DNA from: JANJUO01 sp942492935
GTDB lineage: Bacteria > Bacteroidota > Ignavibacteria > Kapaibacteriales > UBA2268
Assembly (NCBI GenBank): GCA_942492935.1
Contig: OW818654.1
Coordinates: forward strand, 3,534,001 to 3,598,000
Length of the DNA: 64,000 nt
Direction of reading: 5' to 3'
The notes beneath the pieces are model-generated. The model made no database searches and was not told the origin of the DNA. It worked only from the letters and a program-made list of their open reading frames with translations. The position numbers and the translations under genes are program-made. This document shows positions 21,368 to 30,417 of the stretch, piece by piece (the first letter of the stretch is position 1; each line of letters starts with the position of its first letter).

Positions 21368-21659
21368 AATGCGTATCACTCCTTATTACTAAAAAACTGG
21401 TTATTTATTCTAAAAAAACAATTTACAAATTTTCATTCAAAAAGAATTCAATTTACAAATTTTCTACTAAATTATTAAATAAAAAATATCAAAAAATTAA
21501 TTTTAAATTCATTTTTCACAAGTTCAAAGATAACTGATTATTTTTGAATTATCAATAAAAATATTTCAATTTCTGATTTTTTTTTTCATTTTTCTCTGTT
21601 TTTTTTAAATTTTTTTTGTGTTTCTTTTATTATTGCTAACTATTTCGTAATTTTACATT

Positions 21660-21794
21660 ATGAGAAACAAAACATTAACGGCAAGTGTTAATTTAATACC
21701 GCGTGGAACAATTCGCGGGGGTTCTTTTATTACTTGCTTATTACAACGTTTAGCAACATTATCTTCACTTCAATTCTCAAGTTTAATTCCGTAA
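21660..21794 (+). CDS. Possible 44-codon leader ORF upstream of lat, within structured intergenic DNA
   Basis: An ATG at 21660 opens a 44-codon frame (MRNKTLTASVNLIPRG at the start) ending at 21794, 78 bases before the lysine aminotransferase start. It lies in an otherwise very AT-rich gap (21368-21872). Two hairpins sit inside it: ttaac/gttaa at 21675-21691, and a GC-rich ccgcg/cgcgg at 21699-21718. The second competes with gaac/gttc pairing (21706-21724). This could be a leader peptide with an attenuator, a structured 5' untranslated region, or chance. There is no run of lysine codons to suggest classical attenuation and no convincing ribosome site. The remainder of the gap shows nothing else. 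Confidence 0.25.
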   Translation: MRNKTLTASVNLIPRGTIRGGSFITCLLQRLATLSSLQFSSLIP

Positions 21795-21872
21795 ATTAAT
21801 AATAATTAATTTGTACCTTTTATATTTTTAACATATTTTTTCTGTTGTAATTTATTTTTTTTGAGGTTTATT

Positions 21873-23225
21873 ATGTCCTTAACAACCTTATCGGGTTATA
21901 CACCCAAATATTTTGTTAATTCTGAAAATGTACAGAATGAAATTAGTAATTATATGCTCGCTGATGGATATGATTTTGTTCTGGATTTAGTTAATAGTAA
22001 TAACTCCAATTTTGTTGACCAAAGAACATCAAAAAGTTATATTGACTTTTTTACTTGTTTTGCCTCTATGCCTATTGGTATGAATCACAAAAAAATGATG
22101 GATGAATCATTTTTGAAGTATATGGGCTTAGCTTCTTTAAACAAACCTTCTAATTCGGATATTTATACCGAAGAAATGGCTACTTTTGTGAAAACATTTT
22201 TCAAAGTGGCTGTTCCAAATGAATTTAAGTATTCATTTTTTATTGGCGGTGGCTCTCTTGCTGTTGAAAATGCACTAAAAACTGCTTTCGATTGGAAAGT
22301 TCGCCAAAATTTCAGAAAAGGATATACAATTGAGAAAGGACATAAAATTCTTCACTTCGAACAAGCTTTTCACGGTAGAAGTGGATATACAATGTCATTA
22401 ACTAATACTGACCCTAACAAAGTGGCACTTTTCCCAAAATTTGAATGGCCCCGTGTTTCTAATCCTAAGATTACATTTCCGTTAAATGAAGAAAATTTAG
22501 CCAAAGTAATTGAACTTGAGAATATTTCTATTCAACAAATCAAACAAGCATTTATTGATAATAAAGATGATATTGCGGCAATTATTATTGAGCCTATTCA
22601 AGGTGAAGGTGGTGATAACCAATTTAGAAACGAATTTTTTGCACAATTAAGACACATTTGTGATGAAAATGATTCACTTCTTATTTTTGATGAAGTTCAG
22701 ACAGGGCTGGGTTTAACAGGTACTATGTGGGCATATCAACAAACTGGAGTCATACCTGATATACTATGCTTTGGAAAGAAAATGCAAGTATGCGGTATAA
22801 TTGTAACTGACAAAATTGACAAAGAGCCAGATAATGTATTTAAAGTATCGAGCAGAATTAATTCTACTTGGGGTGGCAATTTCATTGATATGGTACGTTC
22901 AACAAAGTATTTGGAAATAATTGAAGAAGAAAATTTAGTCGAAAATGCTAAAGTGATGGGAAATTATCTCGATAGTAAATTAAACTCACTACAAAATCAA
23001 TATCCAGAAAAGCTATCTAATTCAAGAGGCAAAGGATTATTCCGTGCAATTGACTTTATAGATAAATCACATAGAGGAAAATTTGTTGAAGATTGTTTTA
23101 AAAATCAAATTATGATTTTACCAAGTGGTAGCAAATCTGTAAGATTCAGACCACCTTTGAATATTCATTCAAATGATATAGATAAAGGGTTTGAAGTAAT
23201 TGAAAAAATTGTCAGTGAGATTTAA
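21873..23225 (+). CDS. lat: L-lysine 6-transaminase (lysine epsilon-aminotransferase)
   Basis: The start is the ATG at 21873, with GAGG six bases upstream; a TTG at 21861 overlaps that site. The product, about 450 residues, is a class III PLP aminotransferase. Motifs are GGGSLAVENALKTAFDWK, FHGRSGYTMSLTN, IIEPIQGEGGD, the PLP-binding aspartate in IFDEVQTGLG (Asp273), and FGKKMQVCG holding the Schiff-base lysine (Lys302/303). FGKKxQVCG with FEWPRVSNP is typical of lysine 6-aminotransferase, which converts lysine and 2-oxoglutarate to a semialdehyde and glutamate. The gene stands alone, followed by repeat DNA, so the pathway (lysine catabolism or piperideine/aminoadipate formation) is not shown by context. 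Confidence 0.9.
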   Translation: MSLTTLSGYTPKYFVNSENVQNEISNYMLADGYDFVLDLVNSNNSNFVDQRTSKSYIDFFTCFASMPIGMNHKKMMDESFLKYMGLASLNKPSNSDIYTEEMATFVKTFFKVAVPNEFKYSFFIGGGSLAVENALKTAFDWKVRQNFRKGYTIEKGHKILHFEQAFHGRSGYTMSLTNTDPNKVALFPKFEWPRVSNPKITFPLNEENLAKVIELENISIQQIKQAFIDNKDDIAAIIIEPIQGEGGDNQFRNEFFAQLRHICDENDSLLIFDEVQTGLGLTGTMWAYQQTGVIPDILCFGKKMQVCGIIVTDKIDKEPDNVFKVSSRINSTWGGNFIDMVRSTKYLEIIEEENLVENAKVMGNYLDSKLNSLQNQYPEKLSNSRGKGLFRAIDFIDKSHRGKFVEDCFKNQIMILPSGSKSVRFRPPLNIHSNDIDKGFEVIEKIVSEI

Positions 23226-23247
23226 TTATTAGTTTTTCCTGATTTGT

Positions 23248-23335
23248 CATTCTGAATTTATTAAAAGATGTCCTACATTTCAAAAAATGTAGGACATCAA
23301 ATATAAATTGGATTCCGCATCAAGTGCGGAATGAC
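23248..23335. repeat. Palindromic composite repeat, short copy
   Basis: Three modules occur in order: cattctgaa at the left, a 14-bp perfect hairpin (gatgtcctacattt 23267-23280 with 23285-23298), and gattccgcatcaagtgcgga at the right (self-complementary attccgca/tgcggaat). The same order appears at 23352 and 29906. The hairpin may also terminate lat transcription. Confidence 0.75.
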
Positions 23336-23351
23336 ACACTCGTCATTATGT

Positions 23352-23469
23352 CATTCTGAACTCGTTTCAGAATCCAATTCACTATTTATGTCTTTTTCGA
23401 ATTAAGATGTCCAACACTTTGAAAGGGTTGGACATCTGCAAATATGAGATTCTGCATCAAGTACGGAAT
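23352..23469. repeat. Palindromic composite repeat, long copy
   Basis: It begins with cattctgaactcgtttcaga (stem attctgaa/ttcagaat), continues through atgtctttttcga and the agatgtccaac/gttggacatct hairpin (23405-23437), and ends with the gattctgcatcaagtacggaat module. It aligns along its whole length with 29906-30025. One stem position is mismatched here (A opposite G) but paired in the other copy. Confidence 0.8.
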
Positions 23470-23494
23470 TACTATGTTGTAACTCTAACCCAAA

Positions 23495-24229
23495 TCAATT
23501 AAATCTATGTTCTAATAATGTGAATGTTTTAATAGTCCATCCTGCAAAAGGTCCTTGGTCATAATACTGCTTTGAGTAATATAATCCAATATTTGGTATA
23601 AATGTTTCATCTAATTTTCCAAAAATTTGGACATCTTCAGTATGTATAATTTTCAAGCTAAGTGTATATTTTATAGCAGAAAAATTGTTATCATTATAAC
23701 TTATTGGAATATTGTTTGATATGTCAACATTGTGTTGCACTTCTACATTTATCGGAATTAATCCATTTGTACTATCGGTTTTATATATAAACCCTTGATA
23801 ACTTGTACCAATAAATGATTCATCTTTTACTGGGTATTGTGCTTTAAGGGCAGATTTTTCATCACAATTTGTACATTTGTACCACAAACCAAGATTTGTA
23901 TTAGTCATTAATACTGTATCCCCATAACCACCCATTGGAAATCTCATTTTGAACCATCTTTCACCATTTACGAGTACTTCATCATAAACAACAATTGAAT
24001 CAATATATGAATTTGTAATATTTCCCAGTTTGTCAAATTCATCAACTTGGTAAAGCCATGTATTCCCTATTGCCAAAGGTAATATTACATTATTTGTTTG
24101 ATCTGACTTTACAGATTGATACTCAACTTTTTCTCGGATAATATTTGTATCTGCATTAATCATATCCTCACATGCAGTAATTGCAAATAACAATACAAAT
24201 AATGCTATTGATTTTAAAAACTTATTCAT
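23495..24229 (-). CDS. Lipoprotein of unknown function in the ECF sigma operon
   Basis: This 244-residue protein has an SPII signal peptide (MNKFLKSIALFVLLF then AITAC, lipidated Cys20). I do not recognise a named domain. The mature part begins with a segment reading VILPLAIGNTWLYQVDEFD, similar in style to many uncharacterised lipoproteins of this group that carry an LPLxxGNxWxY motif. It has a Cys pair (CTNC, about residues 136-139). It lies 52 bases downstream of the anti-sigma-like/beta-barrel gene and in the same direction as the sigma factor. It may be an envelope component read by that system, or a regulon member. That role is inference from position only. Confidence 0.8.
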   Translation of the reverse strand: MNKFLKSIALFVLLFAITACEDMINADTNIIREKVEYQSVKSDQTNNVILPLAIGNTWLYQVDEFDKLGNITNSYIDSIVVYDEVLVNGERWFKMRFPMGGYGDTVLMTNTNLGLWYKCTNCDEKSALKAQYPVKDESFIGTSYQGFIYKTDSTNGLIPINVEVQHNVDISNNIPISYNDNNFSAIKYTLSLKIIHTEDVQIFGKLDETFIPNIGLYYSKQYYDQGPFAGWTIKTFTLLEHRFN

Positions 24230-24281
24230 TGTGAACCTCTAATATATTAATTTAATAAAAAATTTGATAAATAAATTTATG

Positions 24282-25487
24282 TCAAAATTTAAAATTTACA
24301 CCGTAATGAATCCCCAATTTTTTTGAATCAAACCAATTTTCTTGATGTTTGAACCATAAATTGGAAAATTCAGCTATAAGGATTAGTGAAATATCATCAT
24401 AAAGTAAATATTCCAATCCCAAAGAATTCCTACCAATAATTCCAAATTTATTAAATCCAAGATTGATTTGCAAAAATGTAGAATAATTTAAATTATTAAT
24501 CAATTCATATCTTGCTGACAATCCGATTGATAAGAAATTAGGTTGTTGTGAATATTTAAATAATTGACTGTTTTCAATTCCACTAAACTGTGCAAAAAAC
24601 GTTTCTTGCCTTAATTCAATTCCTGATTTAATTTTTTCAGATAAATTATAAAGCAATGTAAGAGAAAGATTGTTGATTTTTGAAATATCGTTTGGATAAA
24701 TTGTTTCTTTAGGTAAATTCCAATTTGAACTACTTTTTACTTCCAAATCTACTATATGATTTCTAATATGAGGATTAAAATCAATTTTTGTATCTAAACT
24801 ATTATACATTTTATTAGTTTTATTTGGAACTGTTATTTTAAATTTCTCACTTATTAAATCTGAATAATTCAAAATTATCTTTGAATTACTCTCAGTTACT
24901 TCAAAATTTTTATCAAAATTACTCCCTCCTGTCAAATCATCTGCATTACTTTCTGATATATCATTCGATTGACTTATGTTTGAATGTGAATTATTAAATC
25001 CAAACAAATTTCCATTTGATACAGATTGAATACCTTCAGCAAAAAGTTCTTCATTAGGTTGATAAATTGTCAATTCTGGCAAATCAAAATTTTGAATGAT
25101 TTCTCTTTTTTTTGTATTTGTGAAATTTTGTAATTCTGGTTTTATGAATACTAAAGTTAGAATTAATGTAAATAATGAAGCTCCAAGAGCAATTAACAAA
25201 TTCTTCAAAAGCATACTTTTAAAAAATCCATTTGATATTTGAACTGTTCCAGAAACTGGAATCGCTGAAGGGACTGCATACCCAAGTTTAGAAAAAATTG
25301 CGTTGGTTTCTGCAACAGATGGTCCATAAGCCGAAATATTCGATTTTATAGTTGATGTAATATTTATGAAATTTTTAAAACCAATTCTAAATCCATCATC
25401 TTTTGAAAACTTGCTGATAAATTCCTGTTCTGAAACCTCATCAAGTAACCCATCAAGATAATTTATATATAATTCTGTATCTTTCAT
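24282..25487 (-). CDS. Anti-sigma-like membrane protein with C-terminal beta-barrel-like domain
   Basis: A 401-residue protein, seven bases downstream of an ECF sigma gene. Residues 1-85 are soluble and acidic, like a cytoplasmic anti-sigma N-terminus (MKDTELYINYLDGLLDEVSE). A single transmembrane helix spans about 96-115. A Ser/Asn-rich periplasmic linker follows (120-230). From about 235 the chain alternates hydrophobic and polar residues in eight or so strands (LSLTLLYNLSEKIKSGIELR, FLSIGLSARYEL, KLGIHYGVNFKF) and ends in Phe, as in outer-membrane barrels. Similar inner-membrane/barrel-like fusions follow ECF genes in Bacteroidota, to my knowledge, without settled function. The likely role is holding the sigma factor and sensing envelope state. 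Sequence alone does not prove the anti-sigma activity. Confidence 0.75.
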   Translation of the reverse strand: MKDTELYINYLDGLLDEVSEQEFISKFSKDDGFRIGFKNFINITSTIKSNISAYGPSVAETNAIFSKLGYAVPSAIPVSGTVQISNGFFKSMLLKNLLIALGASLFTLILTLVFIKPELQNFTNTKKREIIQNFDLPELTIYQPNEELFAEGIQSVSNGNLFGFNNSHSNISQSNDISESNADDLTGGSNFDKNFEVTESNSKIILNYSDLISEKFKITVPNKTNKMYNSLDTKIDFNPHIRNHIVDLEVKSSSNWNLPKETIYPNDISKINNLSLTLLYNLSEKIKSGIELRQETFFAQFSGIENSQLFKYSQQPNFLSIGLSARYELINNLNYSTFLQINLGFNKFGIIGRNSLGLEYLLYDDISLILIAEFSNLWFKHQENWFDSKKLGIHYGVNFKF

Positions 25488-25494
25488 TTTGAAC

Positions 25495-26079
25495 TCACTT
25501 ATTAATTTCAGAAATTATTGGTTTAAGAATTTTCAATACTTCGTCCATAGCCCTGCAACTTCTCTGTTTGATACAGTCAATGGATTCATCAAGTATATGT
25601 GCAATTTGCGGATATGTAAGACCAACAAACCATTTAAGAACAAAAGTTTCACTATAAATATCATTGAGTTGATTTATTGCAATTTCAATCATTTTCAACA
25701 ATTCATTATTTTCAATATTTTTTTGAAGGTTTAATGTATCTGTAATTTCATCAAAATCAATATCTTCATAAAATATAAGATTATTCTTTTTTTTGCGATA
25801 TTTATCAACAGAAAGATTATAAGCAATTGTATAGATGTAAGATGGCAAATTGATATTAATTTCACCTTTTAGAATTATTGAGTGAAATTTAATCCAAGTT
25901 TCTTGGAATATTTCATTTGCATCTTCACTATTATTTGATTTAAATCTACAAAATGATTTTAATTTGTCGGAATAGCGATAGTACAATGCACTAAATGCTT
26001 CGTTTGCTAATTCACCTTGCTCTCGAATCAGCAAAATTAAATCTTTATCATCATATTTTGAGCAATCAATCATATTCAA
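25495..26079 (-). CDS. ECF-type RNA polymerase sigma factor
   Basis: This 194-residue sigma-70 family protein has region 2 (YYRYSDKLKSFCRF, then EDANEIFQETWIKFH and SYIYTIAYNLSVDKYRKKK, residues about 30-95) and region 4 with a helix-turn-helix (FVLKWFVGLTYPQIAHIL, about 145-162). Regions 1.1 and 3 are missing, which defines ECF factors. An ATG two codons further in is an equally possible start. It heads a three-gene run with the anti-sigma-like protein and a lipoprotein, and is divergent from a histidine kinase across 137 bases. It probably transcribes its own operon and envelope genes on signal; the target promoters are unknown. Confidence 0.92.
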   Translation of the reverse strand: MNMIDCSKYDDKDLILLIREQGELANEAFSALYYRYSDKLKSFCRFKSNNSEDANEIFQETWIKFHSIILKGEININLPSYIYTIAYNLSVDKYRKKKNNLIFYEDIDFDEITDTLNLQKNIENNELLKMIEIAINQLNDIYSETFVLKWFVGLTYPQIAHILDESIDCIKQRSCRAMDEVLKILKPIISEINK

Positions 26080-26216
26080 ACTTAATCAAAAAAATTCCTC
26101 TTCAATAATATTAACGTTTTGAAACAAAAAAAGGTGACAAAAAATAAAAAAATATTCTTATTTATTCCTTGTTATTCCATAATTTTGATGTTTATTACTT
26201 TGTTACGAAATATATT

Positions 26217-28103
26217 ATGCAAATTAAAATTCTTATTACAATTATTTTATGTATATTATTTGTTAATTCAATTTTAGCAGATGCTTACAAATATCCAAAT
26301 GACCCTAAAGAATTTATAAAACTTATGGAAAATAAATTTCCAGATTCTAAAACTCGATTAAATGAATTAAACACTTTAGTTTTTGATTTGTATCATTATG
26401 GATTTACCATAAGCGGAGCAACTTTTTTTGGACAAGTATTGAATTATATGAAGAATTTGATTGACCAAACAAACGAAAAACAGTATTTACCGGATTATTA
26501 TTATATGTATGCAAATATTTGTTTTCAAAATTCAATTATTGATTCATCTATTTATTACCATAAAAAGACAATTGAATTTGCAAAAAAATATAATAAAAAT
26601 GACCTTGTAATTCACGCAATTATATCTTTGGGTGTTCAAAACAATTATTATTCTGATAATTATCTATTAGATTTAATACCATATTTAAAGATAGGATATG
26701 AAAAACTTCATAAAACTAATGATGATTTTGCACGTGCTTCAGGTAATTGGTCAATGATGGAATATCATTTAAAAAGTACAAAGAACAAGGATTCAATCAA
26801 ATATTACGAAAACGAGGCAAGAAAATATCTAAATCTAATTCCTGATGAAAGATTTCCTTTGAAAAATTTCGGTTTTCATTTGATTGAACAATTTAAAACA
26901 AATCTATTAACCAAAAATAGACAAAATGAAAATGAAATTAATCAAGCAAAATTTAATTTAGGAATAATAATAAAAGAAAACCTAAATCGAAAACTAATCA
27001 ATTTTGACAGATATTTAAATTTGTTTCTGGCACAGCATTACAATTCAATTGCAAAAAATGATTCTGCAAAACTTATTATAAACAATTTCATCAATTCCAC
27101 AAATATTTATCAAAAAGAGTATTTATTGATTTCAAAATATTATTACGAACTATATTTACAAATATTAAGTAGTGAAAAAAATTATAAAGAAGCTCTTGAA
27201 ACTACATTTATTATTGATAATATTAATAAGAATATTGTTGATAATTCTGAAAATGTAGAAAGATTAGCTCAATTAAGAAACTTAGAAAAGATTGCTTATG
27301 ATGAAAAAATTAAAACCGAAGAGCAGAGAAGAATCTTTATTTATGTTGTTATTCTTTTGATTACAATTTCATCAATTATTATTATTTATCTCTTGTATTC
27401 TCGCTACAAAAAAATCAAAATACTTAATTTTAAACTTGATGAAGCTAACAATACCAAAAATAAATTATTCAGAATTATTTCACACGATTTAAATGGACCT
27501 GCAAATTCAACACTTATTCTTTCGGAACAAATTGGCTTATATTTCGATAAAATGAGCAAGGAAGATTTTGCAAAAACAGCAAAATTGATTCATAAATCAA
27601 GTTTTCAATTAAAAGCAATTTTAGATACTCTAATTCAATGGTCGAAACTTAATTTTGATGGCTTTAAAGTATCCAAGAAAAATGTAATTGTTATTAAGAT
27701 TATTGATGAAATTATTGAAGATTTATCGTATTTGATTAATTCTAAATCAATAGAAATAATTTCTGAAATTGAAAACGATTTAAGTGTACTATTTAATGAA
27801 GATGCACTGAGAGTTATTATCCGGAATATTTTATCCAATGCAATTAAATTTACACCAGCTAATCAACAAATTGTTATATCAGCAAAAGACGATTATATAA
27901 AAATCACAGATGGTGGTAATGGATTTCCAATTGAAATACTTTCAGGCAATATAAAAAATATTGATTCAAAGGCAGGCACAAACAATGAAACTGGTTTAGG
28001 GCTTGGCTTGCAAATCGTAAAAGATATAACGGAAAAATATGATGCAAAAATAGAATTCACAAATAACAATAATGGAAATGGCGAAGTGATACTACAATTT
28101 TAA
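26217..28103 (+). CDS. Sensor histidine kinase with TPR-like periplasmic domain
   Basis: I start at the ATG at 26217 (MQIKILITIILCILF), a signal peptide; the upstream in-frame extension looks non-coding. About 628 residues. Residues 25-350 are helical and TPR-like (YYYMYANICFQNSIIDSSIYY and similar pairs), presumably periplasmic. A coiled segment and transmembrane helix follow (IFIYVVILLITISSIIIIYLL). HisKA has the phospho-acceptor in ISHDLNGPANS (about His422). The ATPase domain shows the N box IRNILSNAIKFTP, G1 DGGNGFP and G2 GLGLGLQIVKD. It has no fused receiver and no response regulator beside it, so its partner is elsewhere. The divergent ECF operon is a plausible functional neighbour. 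Confidence 0.9.
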   Translation: MQIKILITIILCILFVNSILADAYKYPNDPKEFIKLMENKFPDSKTRLNELNTLVFDLYHYGFTISGATFFGQVLNYMKNLIDQTNEKQYLPDYYYMYANICFQNSIIDSSIYYHKKTIEFAKKYNKNDLVIHAIISLGVQNNYYSDNYLLDLIPYLKIGYEKLHKTNDDFARASGNWSMMEYHLKSTKNKDSIKYYENEARKYLNLIPDERFPLKNFGFHLIEQFKTNLLTKNRQNENEINQAKFNLGIIIKENLNRKLINFDRYLNLFLAQHYNSIAKNDSAKLIINNFINSTNIYQKEYLLISKYYYELYLQILSSEKNYKEALETTFIIDNINKNIVDNSENVERLAQLRNLEKIAYDEKIKTEEQRRIFIYVVILLITISSIIIIYLLYSRYKKIKILNFKLDEANNTKNKLFRIISHDLNGPANSTLILSEQIGLYFDKMSKEDFAKTAKLIHKSSFQLKAILDTLIQWSKLNFDGFKVSKKNVIVIKIIDEIIEDLSYLINSKSIEIISEIENDLSVLFNEDALRVIIRNILSNAIKFTPANQQIVISAKDDYIKITDGGNGFPIEILSGNIKNIDSKAGTNNETGLGLGLQIVKDITEKYDAKIEFTNNNNGNGEVILQF

Positions 28104-28157
28104 TTCAATTGAAAAATGCAATTCCGCTATTTTTTGCAGAATCAAAATATAATTGAA

Positions 28158-28203
28158 CTGTTTCTAACTCACATTCAATAAAATGAATGAGCATTTGAAA
28201 CAG
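28158..28203. terminator. Hairpin between convergent kinase and nhaA genes
   Basis: An imperfect stem is formed by ctgtttc/gaaacag outside and ctc-attca/tgaat-gag inside, between two convergent genes. A second hairpin, 28238-28266, overlaps the nhaA stop codon. T tracts are poor, so termination is likely rather than certain. Confidence 0.45.
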
Positions 28204-28258
28204 CTCAATTTGTAAATATTTAAACTTTCCAATGAATAAGAGTGTTTTAACAAAAAAA

Positions 28259-29407
28259 CTACTCTTCAATATTTTTAATTTTTAGAATACGATTCAAGCT
28301 AAAATAGCCAATCAATCCAGCAACAAGTGATGATAACATAATGACAAATTTTGCATTATTGATAATTTCAATATTATCAAAAGCAAGTAATGTAATGAAA
28401 ATTGACATTGTGAATCCAATTCCCGCCAATGAGCCAACACCAGCAATTATTTTCCAATTCAATTCTGCTGGCAATTTTGCAATTCCTAATTTTACAGCTA
28501 AAAATGAAAGTGATAAAATTCCAATTGGCTTTCCAATTATCAATCCTAAAGCAATACCTAAACTATAATTTTGAGTAATCATTGACGCAAAATCAGAACT
28601 TAAAACAATTGCAGTATTTGCTAATGCAAAAATTGGCAGAATTATGAATGCAACCGGCTGATGTAAAAAATGTTGCAATTTAAAAGATGTGGAATTCTCA
28701 TCACCATTTCCAAATGGTATTGCAAATGCTAATAGTACTCCTGTAATAGTTGCATGAACACCTGATTTGAGCATAAAAATCCACATTATTACACCACCAA
28801 TGAGGTACGGAATCAAATTCAAAACTTTCATTCTGTTTAGTATGAGCAGAATCGCAAAAACAAATAATGAAATCAAAAGATACATTACATTTAGAGTTGA
28901 TGTATAAAATATTGCTATGATAATTATTGCACCTAAATCATCGATTACAGCTAATGCAGTTAAAAATATTTTCAAAGAAACTGGAACTTTATTCCCCAAT
29001 AAAGATAAAATACCTAATGCAAATGCAATATCGGTTGCCATTGGAATTCCAGCACCTCTTGATGTATCAGTACCAAAATTAAAGAACATATAAATACTTG
29101 CAGGTACAACAATTCCACCAACAGCTGCTAATATAGGCAGCATCGCATCTTTAATATTAGATAACTCACCTTGATATACTTCACGTTCAAGCTCCAAACC
29201 AATCATTAAAAAGAATATCGCCATTAAAGCATCGTTAATCCAATGCTCAATACTTAATCCTGCAAATTTGAATTGCCACATATTTATGTAATTTTCACCA
29301 AAAATCGAATTTGCAACAATCATTGATACAATTGTACAAGCTATTAATACCAAGCCACTTGATTTTTCACTTTCAAAAAAATCTTTAAACAAAACGGTTA
29401 ATTTCAT
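28259..29407 (-). CDS. nhaA: Na+/H+ antiporter NhaA
   Basis: This 382-residue inner-membrane protein has about twelve hydrophobic segments and NhaA signatures. The ion-binding Asp pair is Asp156/Asp157 (AVIDDLGAI), with the preceding Asp126 in GIPMATDIAFALG. The conserved LMIGLELEREVYQGEL and the C-terminal AGIGFTMSIFITLLAF are also present. It exports Na+ in exchange for protons for pH and sodium homeostasis. Its length matches the family (E. coli 388). It appears monocistronic, with about 1 kb of repeat-bearing DNA upstream. A weak AGGAG (minus strand, 8-12 bases before the ATG) supports the start. Confidence 0.96.
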   Translation of the reverse strand: MKLTVLFKDFFESEKSSGLVLIACTIVSMIVANSIFGENYINMWQFKFAGLSIEHWINDALMAIFFLMIGLELEREVYQGELSNIKDAMLPILAAVGGIVVPASIYMFFNFGTDTSRGAGIPMATDIAFALGILSLLGNKVPVSLKIFLTALAVIDDLGAIIIIAIFYTSTLNVMYLLISLFVFAILLILNRMKVLNLIPYLIGGVIMWIFMLKSGVHATITGVLLAFAIPFGNGDENSTSFKLQHFLHQPVAFIILPIFALANTAIVLSSDFASMITQNYSLGIALGLIIGKPIGILSLSFLAVKLGIAKLPAELNWKIIAGVGSLAGIGFTMSIFITLLAFDNIEIINNAKFVIMLSSLVAGLIGYFSLNRILKIKNIEE

Positions 29408-30417
29408 CTAAACTCCTTTACTTTACATCAACAAAATTTATATAACAAACCAAATGTGGTTTAATTGAATATCATTTTAGACATATAAAAATTAAATTTA
29501 TTGTTTGCTTTAATTGTTAAATTTCGTAAAAGTGCCTAAGTTTCATATACTTTGAATTTGCTCAATTATAAAATGATTATAATTCAGTCGCACAATAAAA
29601 GAATCATTTGCAAGTAGTACTAAATTCAGCAAGACACACGTGAAATTGTCATTTTAAACTTATTTCAGAATCTATTTTAATACCGTCATTCCGAACAAAG
29701 TGAGGGATCCAGGACCTTTAGCAATGTATTTATATCGCTCCTACGGAGCTTTAGCAAAAAATATACAAATACTTTCTATTAATATATAGCAACTACGTTG
29801 CTAAAATCAGAAATCAATTTGTATAGATTCCACACTGGTGGTGGCATCTCAATAGAATATAGATTCCTCACGATGTTCGGAATGACAGTAATTTTTCATA
29901 CGTTTCATTCTGAACTTGTTTCAGAATCCATCTACGGTTCATGTCATTTTCGCAACAAGATGTCCAACACTTTGAAAGTGTTGGACATCTGCATATATTA
30001 GATTCCACATCAAGTGCCGAATGACACGGGAAACAACCTCATTCCGAACAAAGTGAAAAATCTAGAAAAATAGGTTATTTGTTCTAGGATTTAGATTCTT
30101 CTACTAAGGTTTATAAATGTTCAGGTTTTTAAATACCTTATTTATATTATTAACCTTAATAGAAAGCAAAAACCAAAATGAAATTAACCTTATTAACTAT
30201 ATTGGTTTATACACCGTAGGTATTGAATATGGAAGTAATATCGCCCAAAATCCACATCCATCAATACACACCCCTTTGTCCCCTCTTGTTAGAGGGGAAA
30301 TTTTGAGTTATTTATTCTTGTATTACACATAGGGCATCCCACTGGTAATTTCAACAGATTAATGAGAAAGATTTCTCAATTAAAATATTTTAATTACTAT
30401 TTACTCAATATCACAAC
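29408..30417. other. 1-kb repeat-rich intergenic region without genes
   Basis: It holds palindromic fragments: cattccgaacaaagtgaggga (29687-29706) and its echo near 30040, gctcctacggagc (29737-29749), agcaactacgttgct (29788-29802), the full composite repeat at 29906-30025, and tcccctcttgttagagggga near 30280. Two open frames here (29798-30001 and 30117-30332) are translations of these repeats and not credible genes. The promoter for nhaA must lie near 29410-29500, but I cannot define it. Confidence 0.6.
29906..30025. repeat. Palindromic composite repeat, long copy
   Basis: It has the same three-module order as 23352-23469: cattctgaacttgtttcaga, then atgtcattttcgcaacaaga into a perfect 16-bp stem (agatgtccaacacttt/aaagtgttggacatct, 29958-29990), then gattccacatcaagtgccga. 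The match covers the whole length with scattered substitutions. Confidence 0.8.

Noticed and set aside
29798..30332. Two short plus-strand ORFs (29798-30001 and 30117-30332)
   Set aside because: Their translations are read-throughs of interspersed palindromic repeats (for example the SELVSESIYGS and PLSPLVRGE strings), with no ribosome site or coding signature.
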